From Diadema setosum (lineage: Eukaryota; Echinodermata; Echinoidea; Diadematoida; Diadematidae), in NCBI GenBank assembly GCA_033980235.1, contig CM067065.1, positions 21,890,837-21,954,836 of the forward strand: a stretch of 64,000 nt of DNA. The letters run 5' to 3'. The position numbers were made by a program, and so were the translations under genes. Position 1 is the first letter of the stretch. Every line of letters begins with the position of its first letter. The notes below the pieces were generated by a model. The model was not told the origin of the DNA. It was given only the letters and a program-made list of their open reading frames with translations, and did no database searches. This document shows, piece by piece, positions 10,453-20,825 of the stretch.

Positions 10453-11117
10453 AATAACTGCCTACATTAATGCAGATGTTAATGGTGTTGTGTGTAAATT
10501 ATTGGTCGATTCCGGGACGGCAGTGACGATTATTTCAAGGAAAATTTATGAACAAATGCCGGAAGATTCCCGCCCAGATTTGCATCCCCCATCTAAACAT
10601 ATCCAGCTCCAGGCCGCTGATGAGGGGCTGCTGACAATACACGGTATAGTAAAAGTAAGTGTAAATATTAAAAAGGACCAGTTTACCTGGGATGCATACG
10701 TAGTTGATGTGTATGATGATGGCCTGTTGGGCTTCGACTTTTTGCATCATTTTGACTGTGTGTTGGAAGCTCGTCATGGACTTCGAATTAATGACCGTTT
10801 GTACCCAATAGAACTCAGAAATGACGGTGGTAATCATGCTGTATATGTTAAACATGCCGTGACAATTACCCCCAAATCAGTTCATTGTCCCGGGGGGTAT
10901 CGATGAATTACATCGTTTTCAAATGTCGCTCGCGATATTTGAGCCCATTCCGAAGGCAAGTGATAGACACAACCTCAATGTCGCGACATGCCTCGTGGAT
11001 GTTACCCGGGATGACATCGATATTCCCATACGCGTCGTTAATTTGACGGACAACGAAATTAATTTGCACGAGGGCACGCGGATAGCCACCGCGGATAGTA
11101 TTGATGAATTTTCATGA
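10453..11117 (+). pseudogene. Gypsy-2 aspartic protease and connector
   Basis: The retropepsin triad appears as Asp-Ser-Gly (10508-10516) in a Leu-Leu-Val-Asp-Ser-Gly-Thr context, with a second conserved Gly-Phe-Asp-Phe segment near 10730. A frameshift near 10452 separates it from the gag-side frame. A six-G run near 10892 causes another, after which a connector of about 65 residues continues to 11117. The enzyme would process Gag-Pol. Asp-Ser-Gly in place of Asp-Thr-Gly is a normal variant in Gypsy proteases. Confidence 0.85.
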
Positions 11118-13048
11118 ATTTTATGATCGTGAGGACAATACCCAGGGACGCGTTAATGTTGGTATTAGTAATGTGAAAACGAGTACAGCTCTAAATAGTG
11201 AAGGCACGACGAGCGAATGGTCGGATGATTTATTGAGTTTATACGACCGTTCGTGTGAACATGTTGATTTGCATGACAAAGACAAACTTTTCAAATTGTT
11301 TGAGAAGCACAAATCAATATTTGCAAATTCACCTACGGATCTCGGACGTACTTCTATCGTTCAACATTCCATTGACACAGGGGACGCCATGCCCATAAAG
11401 CAGCGTCCCCAACGTCCACCTCGTGCCTTCGTGGACGAAGAAGACAAAATAATTGAAACTCAACTAAAGGCTCGCATCATTAGGGAGTCAACCAGTGCCT
11501 GGTCGAGCCTGGTCGAAAATATTTTCAACCCTCGATCTTCAATCCGGGTACTGGCAGGTCGAGATAAAGGAGGAAGATAGGCCAAAAACTGCATTCAGTA
11601 CCCGGAGTGGCCATTATGAATATGTAACTATGCCTTTTGGGCTATGCAATGCCCCCAGCACCTTCGAGCGGGCCATGGAGCTCGTTATGAAGGGACTCCA
11701 GTGGCGTACCCTAATTCTCTATTTGAACGACATAATTGTGATGAGCTCAACATTTGAGGAACACATTCAGCGTTTGGATGAAGTACTTTGTCGCCTTGGA
11801 AATGCCGGCCTTAAATCAAAACCAAGCAAGTGTCACATGTTTCGATCCGAAGTCGCGCACCTGGGCCACATCGTGAGCGAGGTCGGCATCAAGCCTGACC
11901 CCGAAAAGGTTGATCGGCTACGGATCTGGCCTACACCAGCATCAGTGAGTGAAGTAAGATCTTTCCTAGGACTGTGTTCTTATTACCGCCGATTCATTCG
12001 TGGATTCACGACGATCGCCGCTCCCCTGAACAGGCTGTTGGAAAAATCAAGCGAATTTGAATGGAATGATAGATGCGAAGATGCATTTAATCAATTGAAA
12101 ATTGCGCTCACGAGTGACAGCGTCATGGCTTATCCGAATGATCGAGGGACATACATTCTTGATACGGACGCCTCAGCATCAGGAATTGGCGCCGTGTTGT
12201 CGCAAATACAATGGCACGACATCGCCCGGTGTGAGGTAGAACGCCCAATCGCCTTCGCTAGCCGGTCGTTAACGAGGACGCAACGGAGATACTGCACGAC
12301 GCGTCGCGAACTTCTAGCAGTCGTCTCATTTGTGCGCCATTTCCGCCATTATCTTTTAGGGAGGAAATTTCACATTCGAACGGATCATTCATTCCTTCGA
12401 TGGATAATGTCTTTTCGTGAACCTACCGACCAGATGGCCCGCTGGCTAGAGATTTTATCGCAATTCAATTTCGATATCGAACATCGAGAAGGGAAAAGGC
12501 ATAATAACGCGGACGCAATGTCACGACTACCATGTGTCCCGGATAGCTGCGACTGTTACGACAGGGACAGCATATTGGAGGAGCTCCCTTGCGGTGGATG
12601 TTCCGTGTGTCGAAAACGGCATATCGCGTGGTCGGATTTCTTCGAAGAAGACGACGTCGTCCCTCTTTCTGTGAATAATGTTCGATCGTCGTCTAAAATT
12701 TCTCATCGTATTAATGCTGTGAAGCCGTCATCTACTGTTATTGACCTATCTTGTTTGGATAATGTAAATGCCGATAACTGTGATAACCACCAAACGGGGT
12801 TGCTGTTTGATGTCGGGACATTTATGTGGATTATGTCGTGTCTCGTTGTCGTGATCGGATGTTGTTTGCATTGTGATTTCTTTACTATAATGTGTTATCT
12901 ATTTGGATTACTTGTAATTAGCGCTATGGGATCATGTTTTTTGTTATCAATCTGTGATGTGAGAGAGTTTGTGAAAAAGATCCGATGGCCCCTACCCATA
13001 AGGTTTTCGGAGTTCGTATCTCGAGTCGGAAGGATTCGACGTTGCTGA
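11101..13048 (+). pseudogene. Gypsy-2 reverse transcriptase and RNase H
   Basis: The N-terminal part (11101-11580 frame) reaches the conserved block before the RT palm. The second frame (from about 11495) enters at the STLDLQSGYWQ motif. About 50 residues normally between them are absent, so the palm has an internal deletion. Further motifs are MPFGLCNAPSTFE, the catalytic box, here Tyr-Leu-Asn-Asp (Asn codon 11726-11728) where Asp is expected, and LGHIVS. RNase H follows, with ILDTDAS, a Arg-Arg-Glu-Leu-Leu-Ala block and ADAMSRLP near 12520. After a CX2CX2C segment comes an unusual hydrophobic stretch (12800-12960). Catalytically dead. Confidence 0.92.
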
Positions 13049-13141
13049 AGCTCATAACCTGCCCTGCACCTCTGACACAGGTGCCCTCGCCGGTACCCCG
13101 GGCAGCAGAGAGTCGTATTCAACAATGTAAGCCGCGAGGAG

Positions 13142-14451
13142 TTGATCGCTATGCAACGGGACGACCCCGACATTGGGGTCGTCGTCGACTGGCTGTTGAA
13201 CTCACAGGAAAGACCCGACCGTGGACTTGTACATAATAAGAGTCCAGCAGTTCGGAATTTGTGGCTATCATGGACGCAGCTGAGCATCATTGATGGATTA
13301 CTATATAAGCGTCACGTCACGAATAGCAAATTGACGTCGACAATACAGCTTGTGGTTCCCGCCGAACTTCGAGACGACGTCGTTAGGTCTAATCATGTCG
13401 CGGTGATGTCAGGTCATCTCGGGGTTAAGAAAACCTATAGCCGCCTCCAAAGAAGTTTTTATTGGTATAATATGAAACAACATGTACGTTTGTTTATTGC
13501 TAACTGTGTTAAATGCGGGGCGCGAAAGCGTCCAACAACGAAACCGAAGGCGCCCCTCACTGAGTACATTTCGGGAGTGACAATGGATCGAGTGGCAATT
13601 GACATTATGGGGCTGTTCCCGACTAGCATTAAGGGAAATAGGTATGTCCTTGTCATCGGAGATACATTCACAAAGTGGATCGAGGCATATGGCATTCCAG
13701 ACCAATCAGCCCAAACTGTAGCCGACGTGGTCGTACACGAGTTCGTCTCACGGTTTGGAACGCCTTTCGAGATCCATTCCGACCAGGGCAAGACATTTGA
13801 GTCACGTTTATTTCAGGACGTATGCAAATTGCTTGAAATAAATAAAACAAGAACCACCCCTTATCACCCGTCTTCCAATGGAATGATAGAGCGGTTCAAT
13901 CAAACTCTCGCGAATATGATTGCATCATACGTGGATAAACGACAGTTAAATTGGGTCGAAAACACTAACACTTCTTACTGCAGCTTATCGTAGCAGCATC
14001 CATGAAAGTACGGGGTTTTCCTCCAATTTTCTAATGTTGGGACGTGAGGTACGAACGCCAATTGAGACTGCACTAGGCATTGATCGGCCGGATGCCGTAC
14101 ACGGCAACTATGACGACTTCGCGGTCGATTTCGTAACGACCATGGGGGAGGCAAGCCGCCTGGCCCGAGAACACCTATCGGCGACTTCGGCCAGGCAGAA
14201 GCGAGATTACGATGCCAGGCTTTCAGTTAATACATACAGTGTTGGAGACTTAGTCTACCATCTAGAAACTACGAGACAAAAGGGGTTTTACCCGAAGTTA
14301 AAAGCCGCGAACTGGATCGGGCGTTGTGTTGTAACGAGAAAATTCAGTGACATAACATTAACATAACATAACACAAACTAGCGTTAAGGACAGTCTACCC
14401 CCTCGTCGGTCTTCTCGTAAGCCCAAAAAGCCTGACAGACTCGAGCTTTAA
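13142..14451 (+). pseudogene. Gypsy-2 integrase and Pol C-terminus
   Basis: The N-terminal HHCC zinc-binding segment (about 13390-13530) is followed by a DDE catalytic core: Asp at 13601, Asp at 13781 and Glu at 13889, with 35 residues between the last two. A frameshift near 13975 moves to the frame of 14034-14366 (LMLGREVRTP and an Arg-Gln-Lys-Arg-Asp-Tyr-Asp motif). The frame breaks near 14345, and an Arg-Arg-Ser-Ser-Arg-Lys tail ending at TAA 14449-14451 marks the normal Pol end. The enzyme would insert the cDNA copy into the genome. Confidence 0.9.
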
Positions 14452-14740
14452 AACAAGAGATGAATGGTTTTGTTTTTCTACATTCCTTTGCCGAACAAGT
14501 AGTAAAAATGAAGGTCTCGCACTCGTGATTTTTCCCGAGACTATTAAGTCATTTTGTTGTAGGGTCCATGATTAAACTTATCACTCGCATTCTGACTCTC
14601 GCAGTGGGAACGACGCCTATCACCTCGCTCTAACTCTGGGGATACTTCTGGTGTTGAATTGAGTGAATTGATTATTTACTTTTGTCTCTTTTCTGAAGTA
14701 CGTCTTCTTCTATATCAATTAACTGAGACTAAGTATAGAC
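14452..14740. other. Gypsy-2 3' remnant or flank
   Basis: No polypurine tract or copy of the LTR is visible after the Pol stop, so the 3' end of Gypsy-2 is deleted or rearranged. The last 100 bases lie directly upstream of the ORF at 14741 and could be its 5' leader; nothing else is recognised. Confidence 0.4.
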
Positions 14741-15163
14741 ATGGCTAGCTATAATAACTCCCAATATAATGGACAACTGTACTCCTGCAACCCTTTCGTA
14801 ATCCATCAACCCGGTACCCCGCTCATGGACGAGAAACTCACAGGAAATGGAGCCTGGACTATTCCTCATGGAGCAGACGAGCCAGATCTGCACCCGAATC
14901 TCCGATACTCTCCTCTGTCGCCAGCCCTGCCTGCCACGACGGGAGGGACCACGAGAGGCAACCTCACCTCAGGATTGGGCTCTTCCCACTCCCCGTCCGC
15001 CCAGGCGGGGATGGCCTTCCAACCAAACCCGCACCCTCAACGGAGTGCAAAGCCCCCCAGGAAAAGGAAACATAGCACCCAAACGGGAGAAGATGTAATA
15101 CTTTCATTTTCTTGTGTGTATTATGATGTGGTACGATTGCTTTTACCGTATTTTGATCTATAA
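14741..15163 (+). CDS. Hypothetical Pro/Ser-rich ORF, possible first coding exon
   Basis: An ORF of 140 codons begins at ATG 14741 in a good start context (G at -3 and +4). Residues 1-110 are rich in Asn, Gln, Pro, Ser, Thr and Gly without simple repeats, resembling the disordered N-terminus of a nuclear regulator. A basic patch (Pro-Pro-Arg-Lys-Arg-Lys, near residue 104) could be a nuclear localisation signal. After that the composition becomes Val/Leu/Tyr-rich, as if reading into an intron; a weak donor lies at GAAGAT/GTAATA (about 15095). No family is recognised and no downstream exon was found. It could be chance, but base composition differs from the AT-rich flanks. Confidence 0.4.
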   Translation: MASYNNSQYNGQLYSCNPFVIHQPGTPLMDEKLTGNGAWTIPHGADEPDLHPNLRYSPLSPALPATTGGTTRGNLTSGLGSSHSPSAQAGMAFQPNPHPQRSAKPPRKRKHSTQTGEDVILSFSCVYYDVVRLLLPYFDL

Positions 15164-15698
15164 TGTTAACGTGTATGTGTAGGTAATTAATTGCCACTGT
15201 GTTCTAAGTTAAAGAACAGCAATTGGTGCCTGTTCTGCAGTCGCGCGATGATTCGTCACATCAATGCCAAAACACCCTTATACGTTCTGCGAGTACGCCC
15301 CCCTCCAAAAAAAAGGGCAAACTTAATACAATACAAGAAAACTTTTTTTATGAATTAATGCGGAAGGCAGTACATTTTCTTGAAAAAAAAAAAAAAAAAC
15401 AAGCTCCACGTTTTCTTTTTGTTCATTTTTCGATGTTTAATAAGAAACCCAGGTTGTAGAACAAGGGCAAACGTGATCCGATGTTAAGGGCCTTTTTGCG
15501 CACGACGAACCTATCCCTTGCACCACTATTCGATGTTGATGTTACTCGTTATATCAAACCATAATTATGTCTTTGTTCATTTTGCTGTTAAATGACCTTT
15601 AGAGTTGTTGTGCTTACTCAGGCTCATGAATTAACGATTTTTAAGATTTCAACAGTGATTTCTATGTAAATAGTTCATTATAACCATTTGATTTGTTT
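15164..15698. other. Non-coding AT-rich stretch
   Basis: It contains poly-A runs near 15306-15314 and 15382-15400 and no recognisable gene. The sequence changes character at about 15699, where the CGTCG-rich array begins. Confidence 0.5.
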
Positions 15699-16385
15699 AG
15701 GCACAACAGAAAAACTGTGTTAGGGAGATATCTTTGTCGCGACGATATGAGACAAAAGAACGTCGCCAATCGTCCCCGACGATCCAAATTTTGGGCCTCA
15801 TGTGCTCATTACTGCGCTCTTTTTGGCTCATTATAAATATCAACAAAAGATGGTTCCGACGAGTCGGAACGAAGTCGTCTCTTTTCGTCGCGACTAATCA
15901 ATTAAGGAGGTCTTTTGTCGATCGGCGAAGCGTTTCAGTGATTGTTCAAACGTCGCACATCGTCCCCGACGACTGCGTATTCAACATGACTAACCGTTTT
16001 GTAAAGGTTTTGGTGATGGTTTCGCGTCGCTCATCGTCCCGACGATTGACCATTGAATTTAAATCACCGTTCCGTGGCGAATTTGTTAATCCATAATCGT
16101 TCAAACGTCGCACTTATCATCCCGACGATTGTCCATTCAACTTGAATCACTGGTCAGAGACGCGTTTAGTAATTGTTAAAGCGTCGCGCATCGTCCCTAG
16201 GCTTGCCCATTGAACTTAAATCACCATTTGGTATGAGTTTGAAACGTCGCACATCGTCCCGACGATTGCTCATTCAATAATAGAAATTGCTCGATGCTGA
16301 GGTGTTTATTTTTTTCTGACATCGCGAGTGGTCCCGACGATTGCCCATTGAATTGAAATTGTCGTTCAATGATTGCCACCAGGGT
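15699..16385 (+). repeat. Terminal arm with about 75-bp tandem units (motif CGTCGCACATCGTCCCGACG)
   Basis: The outer end reads AGGCACAACAGAAAAACTG followed by GAGATATCTTTGTCGCGACG. Inside, a unit of about 75 bp recurs near 15950, 16025, 16105, 16182, 16245 and 16320, each carrying CGTCGCnCATCGTCCCGACGAttG followed by CCATTGAA-TT. The core is close to palindromic (CGTCgggACG). An inverted arm with the same end and the same core lies at 39560-40020. No coding content is supported; the ORF at 15734-16096 reads through the repeats. Confidence 0.75.
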
Positions 16386-16559
16386 AATTCATCTTCTATG
16401 AAGCCTTGCTCTTATGTTTGCCATACTTGTCTGTAAACATTACAAAAACATCGTAACGAGATCCGATGGCTGTCAGACTCCCGAAATTCTTGAATGAATC
16501 ATGAAAAAAAAAAAGTGATGAATGTACATTATTATCTTTCCACAAGTCCAGAGCTTGAA

Positions 16560-16990
16560 AGAAAACATCCGGCATTTATTTTATCATCGTACGGAGTTGA
16601 ATATCATTTTTATTCATTTCCGAACGTCAAAGCAAATTTCCGGCACTTATATTAACATCTTTCAGAGCTGAATGTTATTGCTATTCACTTTCGAACGCAT
16701 AAGCAAATATCCGGCATTTAGATCATCGTACGGAGTTGTATATCATTAGTAGTCATTTCCGAACGTCAAAGCAAACATGCGATATTTATTTAATCACCGT
16801 ACGGAGTCGAATATTACTGTTATTCATTTCCGAACGCAAAATCGAATTTCTGACATTGATTTTAGCACCGTACAGAGTCGAATATTACCGTTATTCATTT
16901 CCAAAAATAAAAACAACATCTGACATTTATTTTAGCATCTACGGAGTCGATTGTTATCGCTGTCCATTTCCAAAAGTAAAGGCAAATGAG
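16560..16990 (+). repeat. Six-unit tandem array, about 71 bp period
   Basis: Units begin near 16566, 16637, 16708, 16777, 16848 and 16918. The consensus runs CATCCGGCATTTATTTTA, then CATCGTACGGAGTTGAATAT and ATTCATTTCCGAACG with AAAGCAAA. Units drift steadily from left to right. The array follows the 75-bp array within 200 bp but has a different sequence. It resembles a minisatellite or transposon-internal array; no gene is supported. Confidence 0.8.
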
Positions 16991-17601
16991 GGAGAGGTGA
17001 AATCAGAACAAGCAAACATCTGTTTAGCTGTCACTTGTGCCAGCAGTAGTAATTGTCATCACCATTGCTATTCAGATCAGTTTTAGTCATATCCTATAAC
17101 ATTCAATACACGACTTTCATCATCATGACATGAGAGAGAGAGAGAGGAAAAAAAAACCGCCACCCGTTCAAGGCCGTATACAAAGCAAACGAATCGCAAA
17201 GTAGATCAACCGGGGGGGGGGGGCGTTTCATCAACGAGTTCGTCGGAGGTTTTCACCGACAAATTTGCTATCAGCCAATCAGACGCAAGGATTTCAGTAG
17301 CTTTTAACAGTTGTCAGTGTAAATCACTGACAAAAAGTTTCATGAAACGGTCCCCAGGAAGGTGGATTCATGGTACAATATTCCGTATGGCATACCAGCA
17401 ATACAAACAGACACGTTACTGCAAAATAAAAATGATAGAACATAGCAAGCGAGCAGGCTAGAATCAAACCTCCTATTGTAGGAAAGTCCAACAAAAGTCT
17501 TACAACATACCAGTAATAGGGGGTTCACACGTACACAAATTAGCATGTTACAGAACTCAATTTATGTTACCCTTTAGCAAACTCCAGTCTTTTGCACATG
17601 T

Positions 17602-17632
<31 letters not shown>

Positions 17633-18985
17633 ACAGAAAATTAGTGCGAACCAGTAGCGCGATGCATAACCTCAGAAATCTTGCTGATATTTCTGAATGA
17701 GCGCGGTATTTGCCCCGGCAGTACTTGAACGGTCGGGTTTAGAAACTTGATTGAGTTCTTTTATTCCCATCATTAACAACAGCGTGCTCTCCACACCACT
17801 GTGAGGCACAAGAACAATAGTTTCATCGATTGGCAATTAGCGGGTTATTTTCTGTACGTGTGAACGGTTGCAAAAAAACAAAAAAAAAAACAAAAAACAA
17901 CAAGTTTCCGAGGGTGGCTGGAGCGTCTGAACCAAAAAGTGTACAATCCTCGCGTGTACGCTCTTTTGTCTGAGAAGTTGGAAAAAAAAAAACCTCGAGT
18001 ATTGGAGCATGTTCAATAACGCGCTATTTTGCACATGTGAAGGCGGGTATTGATATATCAGACTCAGCATGAGGGGGGGGGGGGCTGATGAAATCTAGCT
18101 TTAAAAGAATGAACTACACTGACATACTAAAAATGATAAAACTGGACATGAAGTTCATGACCTCTATCCGAGTGCCTCGGACACGGGAAGTGCTATGCAT
18201 ATTATCTACAAGCTACATTAAAGTAAAGCATAATGATCATGATGATAGAATCATAAACACTGCGATTCGAAGTGTTCTTCTGTTTTGCTTTCAGCAATAA
18301 CCAAAACTGTATTTTACGCTCGATTCACAGTGGAGCACTAAATAAATCGAGCGTATAATATCAATACTAACTCTTTAAGAAGCAGGCCTGTGATTTCTCT
18401 ATTTAGTCTGTTGAAGTATGTCATTGATATGATTTTTTTTTTCAGTCAATTGTGCTCCCCTGACTAAGCTATCAAGAGTATAGCTTTTGTGTTCGGAAAC
18501 TGGATTCACGCAAAGCATACATTCACCATGTATAGTACAATGCTCCAATATTGATGAAAGCGGTTTCGTGTGTGATACGTATTCCTCTTTCGGGTGAGTG
18601 TGCTGTGAAATCCGGTCATTTTGTTTTATTTTCAACTACATCTCCTTATTTTGTAACTGTGGATGAGACTTTATTTCATTTTCTAAATCATGCAGGATGA
18701 GCCATACGTTTATTTTTCGGCATAAATAGATAATTCGCCTTTTTGAATGACGAACCTTCGTGTAATTTTTGGATTAACAGATTTGTTACAGCTGCACTGG
18801 GATGTCTTCTAAATTATATTTTGAGGCCACTGAGATCAAGATGATCATGCGTAGGCATATATAACTCTCTACACTTTAATGTACATGAAGTTGTTCAATT
18901 AAGAAAAAATAACATATTTACTCTTGCTTACAATCCAGCACATTACAACGCATCGCACATTAACCTGCCAATGCCCAATAATCTT
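16991..18985. other. Non-coding, with microsatellites
   Basis: No gene is seen. Simple repeats are (GA)n at 17130-17143, a G-run at 17212-17223 that forms the edge of a small MITE, (AC)n at 17608-17633, A-rich runs near 17872-17900 and a G-run at 18073-18084. A short hairpin (TACGCTCGATT and its complement) spans about 18316-18357. Confidence 0.5.
17212..17355. mobile_element. Small MITE with GGGGCGTTTCAT ends
   Basis: Inverted ends GGGGGCGTTTCATC and the complement of GGGGACCGTTTCATG bound about 144 bp, with a central TTTTCACCGACAAATTTG block. This layout is typical of short non-autonomous DNA transposons. I could not define a target duplication because the left edge is a G-run. Confidence 0.5.
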
Positions 18986-19231
18986 GGTAACAGCTCGTTA
19001 TTCCGAAGGTTCGTTATTCACAAGACTCTTTAGTCCGAAGATTCGTTTTTCCGAAGCTTCGTTATTCAGAATTTCATTTTCGAATTAACGAATCTCCGGA
19101 ATAACGAACCGTCGGAATAACGCCACAATGTTCGGACTTACGAACCCCTTTTCATTTTCGGATTAACGAACCTCGGTATAGGAAATTTGTGTGTTTCAGA
19201 TTAATGACCCTTCGGAATAGCGAACAGCACC
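18986..19231. mobile_element. MITE of TTCGTTATTCCGAAG repeats, 9-bp target duplication
   Basis: Direct repeats AATAATCTT flank it exactly (18977-18985 and 19232-19240). The element begins GGTAACAGCTCG and ends CGAACAGCACC. Inside, variants of TTCGTTATTCCGAAG recur in both orientations at least eight times in 246 bp. A 9-bp duplication is usual for Mutator-like transposons, but termini alone do not prove the superfamily. No coding capacity. Confidence 0.75.
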
Positions 19232-19314
19232 AATAATCTTATAAAGAGAAAGGATGCCCGATATGTACATTAAAAATATTGAGGTATAATTAAGATACAG
19301 CATTATGTACATAA

Positions 19315-19318
19315 CAGC

Positions 19319-19359
<41 letters not shown>

Positions 19360-20150
19360 AATTAGGATTGAGTAAGCAGACAAGTTTTCAACAATGATTT
19401 GAACATAATTTATCAACACTTTCAGCTATACGAATATAGAGAGGGAGTTTATTCCAAAGGGGTGGGGAAATACAGAAAAGGTCCTATATCACCATAGCGG
19501 GTATGTGCGGGACCACGTGATAATTGGAGAAAAGAGAGAGAACATGCTGAAGTGGAGGAGCGGAAGGGAGGTAGGATTAATCCATAATATTTATCTTGTA
19601 AACAATAAGAATGATTTTAAAGGTGATACGTTGATGTATGGGGAGCCAGTGGAGGGATTGGATAACTGGAGTAATTTGGTCAGATGTTTTTGTCAGGGTT
19701 ACAAGCCTTGCAGCTGTATTTTGAATACTCGAAGCAGGGAGACCAACAGGAAGGAAATTGCAGTAGTCAAGATGAGAAGTAACAAATGCGTGAATTAGAC
19801 GTTCGGTGGAAGACTGCTCCGATAACTTACGGATATTAATAATTTATTTTTACAAATACCCCTGAAGCAGCAGAACGACATGAGTTCTTAATGTGTGTGT
19901 GTTATTCTATTTGTTCGTTTTTTTTTTTTTTTTTTTTTAAAGTTCAGATGCTTATCTACCATAACTCCTAGATCTCTGACGGACTGGGAGATAAATTTTT
20001 GTGAGAAAACTAGCCCGCCTGACAATTCTGATTTAACAGAATTCAATTTCAAATGATTATCGCGAGACCATCGCTTAATATCACCAACACAACTATGAAG
20101 TTTGCAGAGCTCTTCGACGTTGGGTATTTGGTAGTATGATTATGTAAATT
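19315..20150 (-). pseudogene. CR1/L2-type LINE remnant, RT C-terminal part and tail
   Basis: Read on the minus strand from about 20150, translation gives scattered matches to the end of a CR1/L2-clade reverse transcriptase: a Leu-Lys-Leu-Asn segment, VRDLGVMVD, then AFVTSHLDYCN, LHWLPIHQR and a KILLIVYK-like block, with several frameshifts. The 3' end is a (TTG)n tail (plus-strand (CAA)n at 19315-19361). Endonuclease and the catalytic palm are gone (5' truncation). The plus-strand ORF 19505-19798 is the antisense shadow. Confidence 0.75.
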
Positions 20151-20159
20151 TGAGTATCG

Positions 20160-20560
20160 TAAGATATCTTCACGATCTTTCACAAATATTTCTTAAAATA
20201 ATGATCAATATTGGATGCCCGCGTTCTACAGCTGATCTAAATTACAGCGAATTATGTGTCCCGTCAATTGGAAACCTTCACAATACCGCAATTTAACCGT
20301 CAAACGCAATAGAAATGCCACAACCTAAGGATTTGAATCCTCGTTCATCATTATGGTTTCTATTACACTCTCAGCTGCATATATTTTGAAGGAAAATTAA
20401 TGATTTCGGACATGTATTAAAAGCATCGTCGACAGCGCGATGCTGCTCCATCGCGATGATGCTCCATTTGGCATGTTTGGTAAAGCCTATTATATCCCCT
20501 ACTCCATTCCCCGTTTCTTTATGAATTTTGGGGATCACATAATAGGGTAAAACAGCGTTT
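20160..20560. other. No feature recognised
   Basis: AT-rich sequence between the LINE remnant and a small foldback element. I see no ORF, repeat or RNA that can be supported. Confidence 0.5.
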
Positions 20561-20561
20561 T

Positions 20562-20709
20562 AAAAGGGGCGAGGAGCGACAGCGTTTTCAAAATGTTGTA
20601 TTCACCCTTTTTCTAGCTGTATCTAGCACATGCTAACGTTGGATTCAGCTGGATAGATAGGGTGAATGCAACATTACCTTAAAAACGCTGTCACTCCTCA
20701 GCCCTTTTA
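20562..20709. mobile_element. Short foldback element
   Basis: Arms of about 48 bp (AAAAGGGGCGAGGAGCGACA... and its complement ending near 20709) flank a loop of about 50 bp. The arms differ by a few substitutions. It is a MITE-like hairpin with no coding content and no clear target duplication. Confidence 0.6.
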
Positions 20710-20736
20710 AATGTTGATTTACCCTTTTCTTTTTAA

Positions 20737-20821
20737 CCCGTTGAGGACGGTTTGATTTTGCTACAACACGCATTTCCCATAGACGCTTGCCCGAGTATAC
20801 TCGGGACTCGTCCTCAACAGG
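20737..20821. mobile_element. 85-bp TTAA-flanked mini-element (piggyBac-like ends)
   Basis: TTAA lies at both edges (20733-20736, 20822-20825). The ends are CCCGTTGAGGACG and the complement of CCTGTTGAGGACG. CCC ends at a TTAA target are characteristic of piggyBac-type transposons. Inside is a 16-bp perfect palindrome, CCCGAGTATACTCGGG. At 85 bp it is little more than its terminal repeats. Confidence 0.75.
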
Positions 20822-20825
20822 TTAA

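Larger units (their letters stand above)
8147..14451 (+). mobile_element. Gypsy-2 LTR retrotransposon, degraded, 3' LTR missing
   Basis: Order on the plus strand: LTR, gag with CCHC knuckle, protease, RT, RNase H, linker, integrase, Pol C-terminus. That order (RT and RNase H before integrase) defines Gypsy rather than Copia. Frames change at least six times, gag has an in-frame stop, the RT lacks a block, and no matching LTR or polypurine tract follows the Pol stop at 14451. The same LTR family occurs at 41555-41785 with a polypurine tract in front. It is a dead copy. Confidence 0.9.

Noticed and set aside
15734..16096. A 120-codon ORF
   Set aside because: It lies within the CGTCG tandem array and its sequence follows the repeat unit.
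15950..16385. CRISPR array
   Set aside because: Period and core look superficially regular, but the units are fully homologous along their length with no unique spacers, and the genome is eukaryotic.
19505..19798. A 97-codon plus-strand ORF
   Set aside because: Antisense to the LINE reverse-transcriptase remnant.
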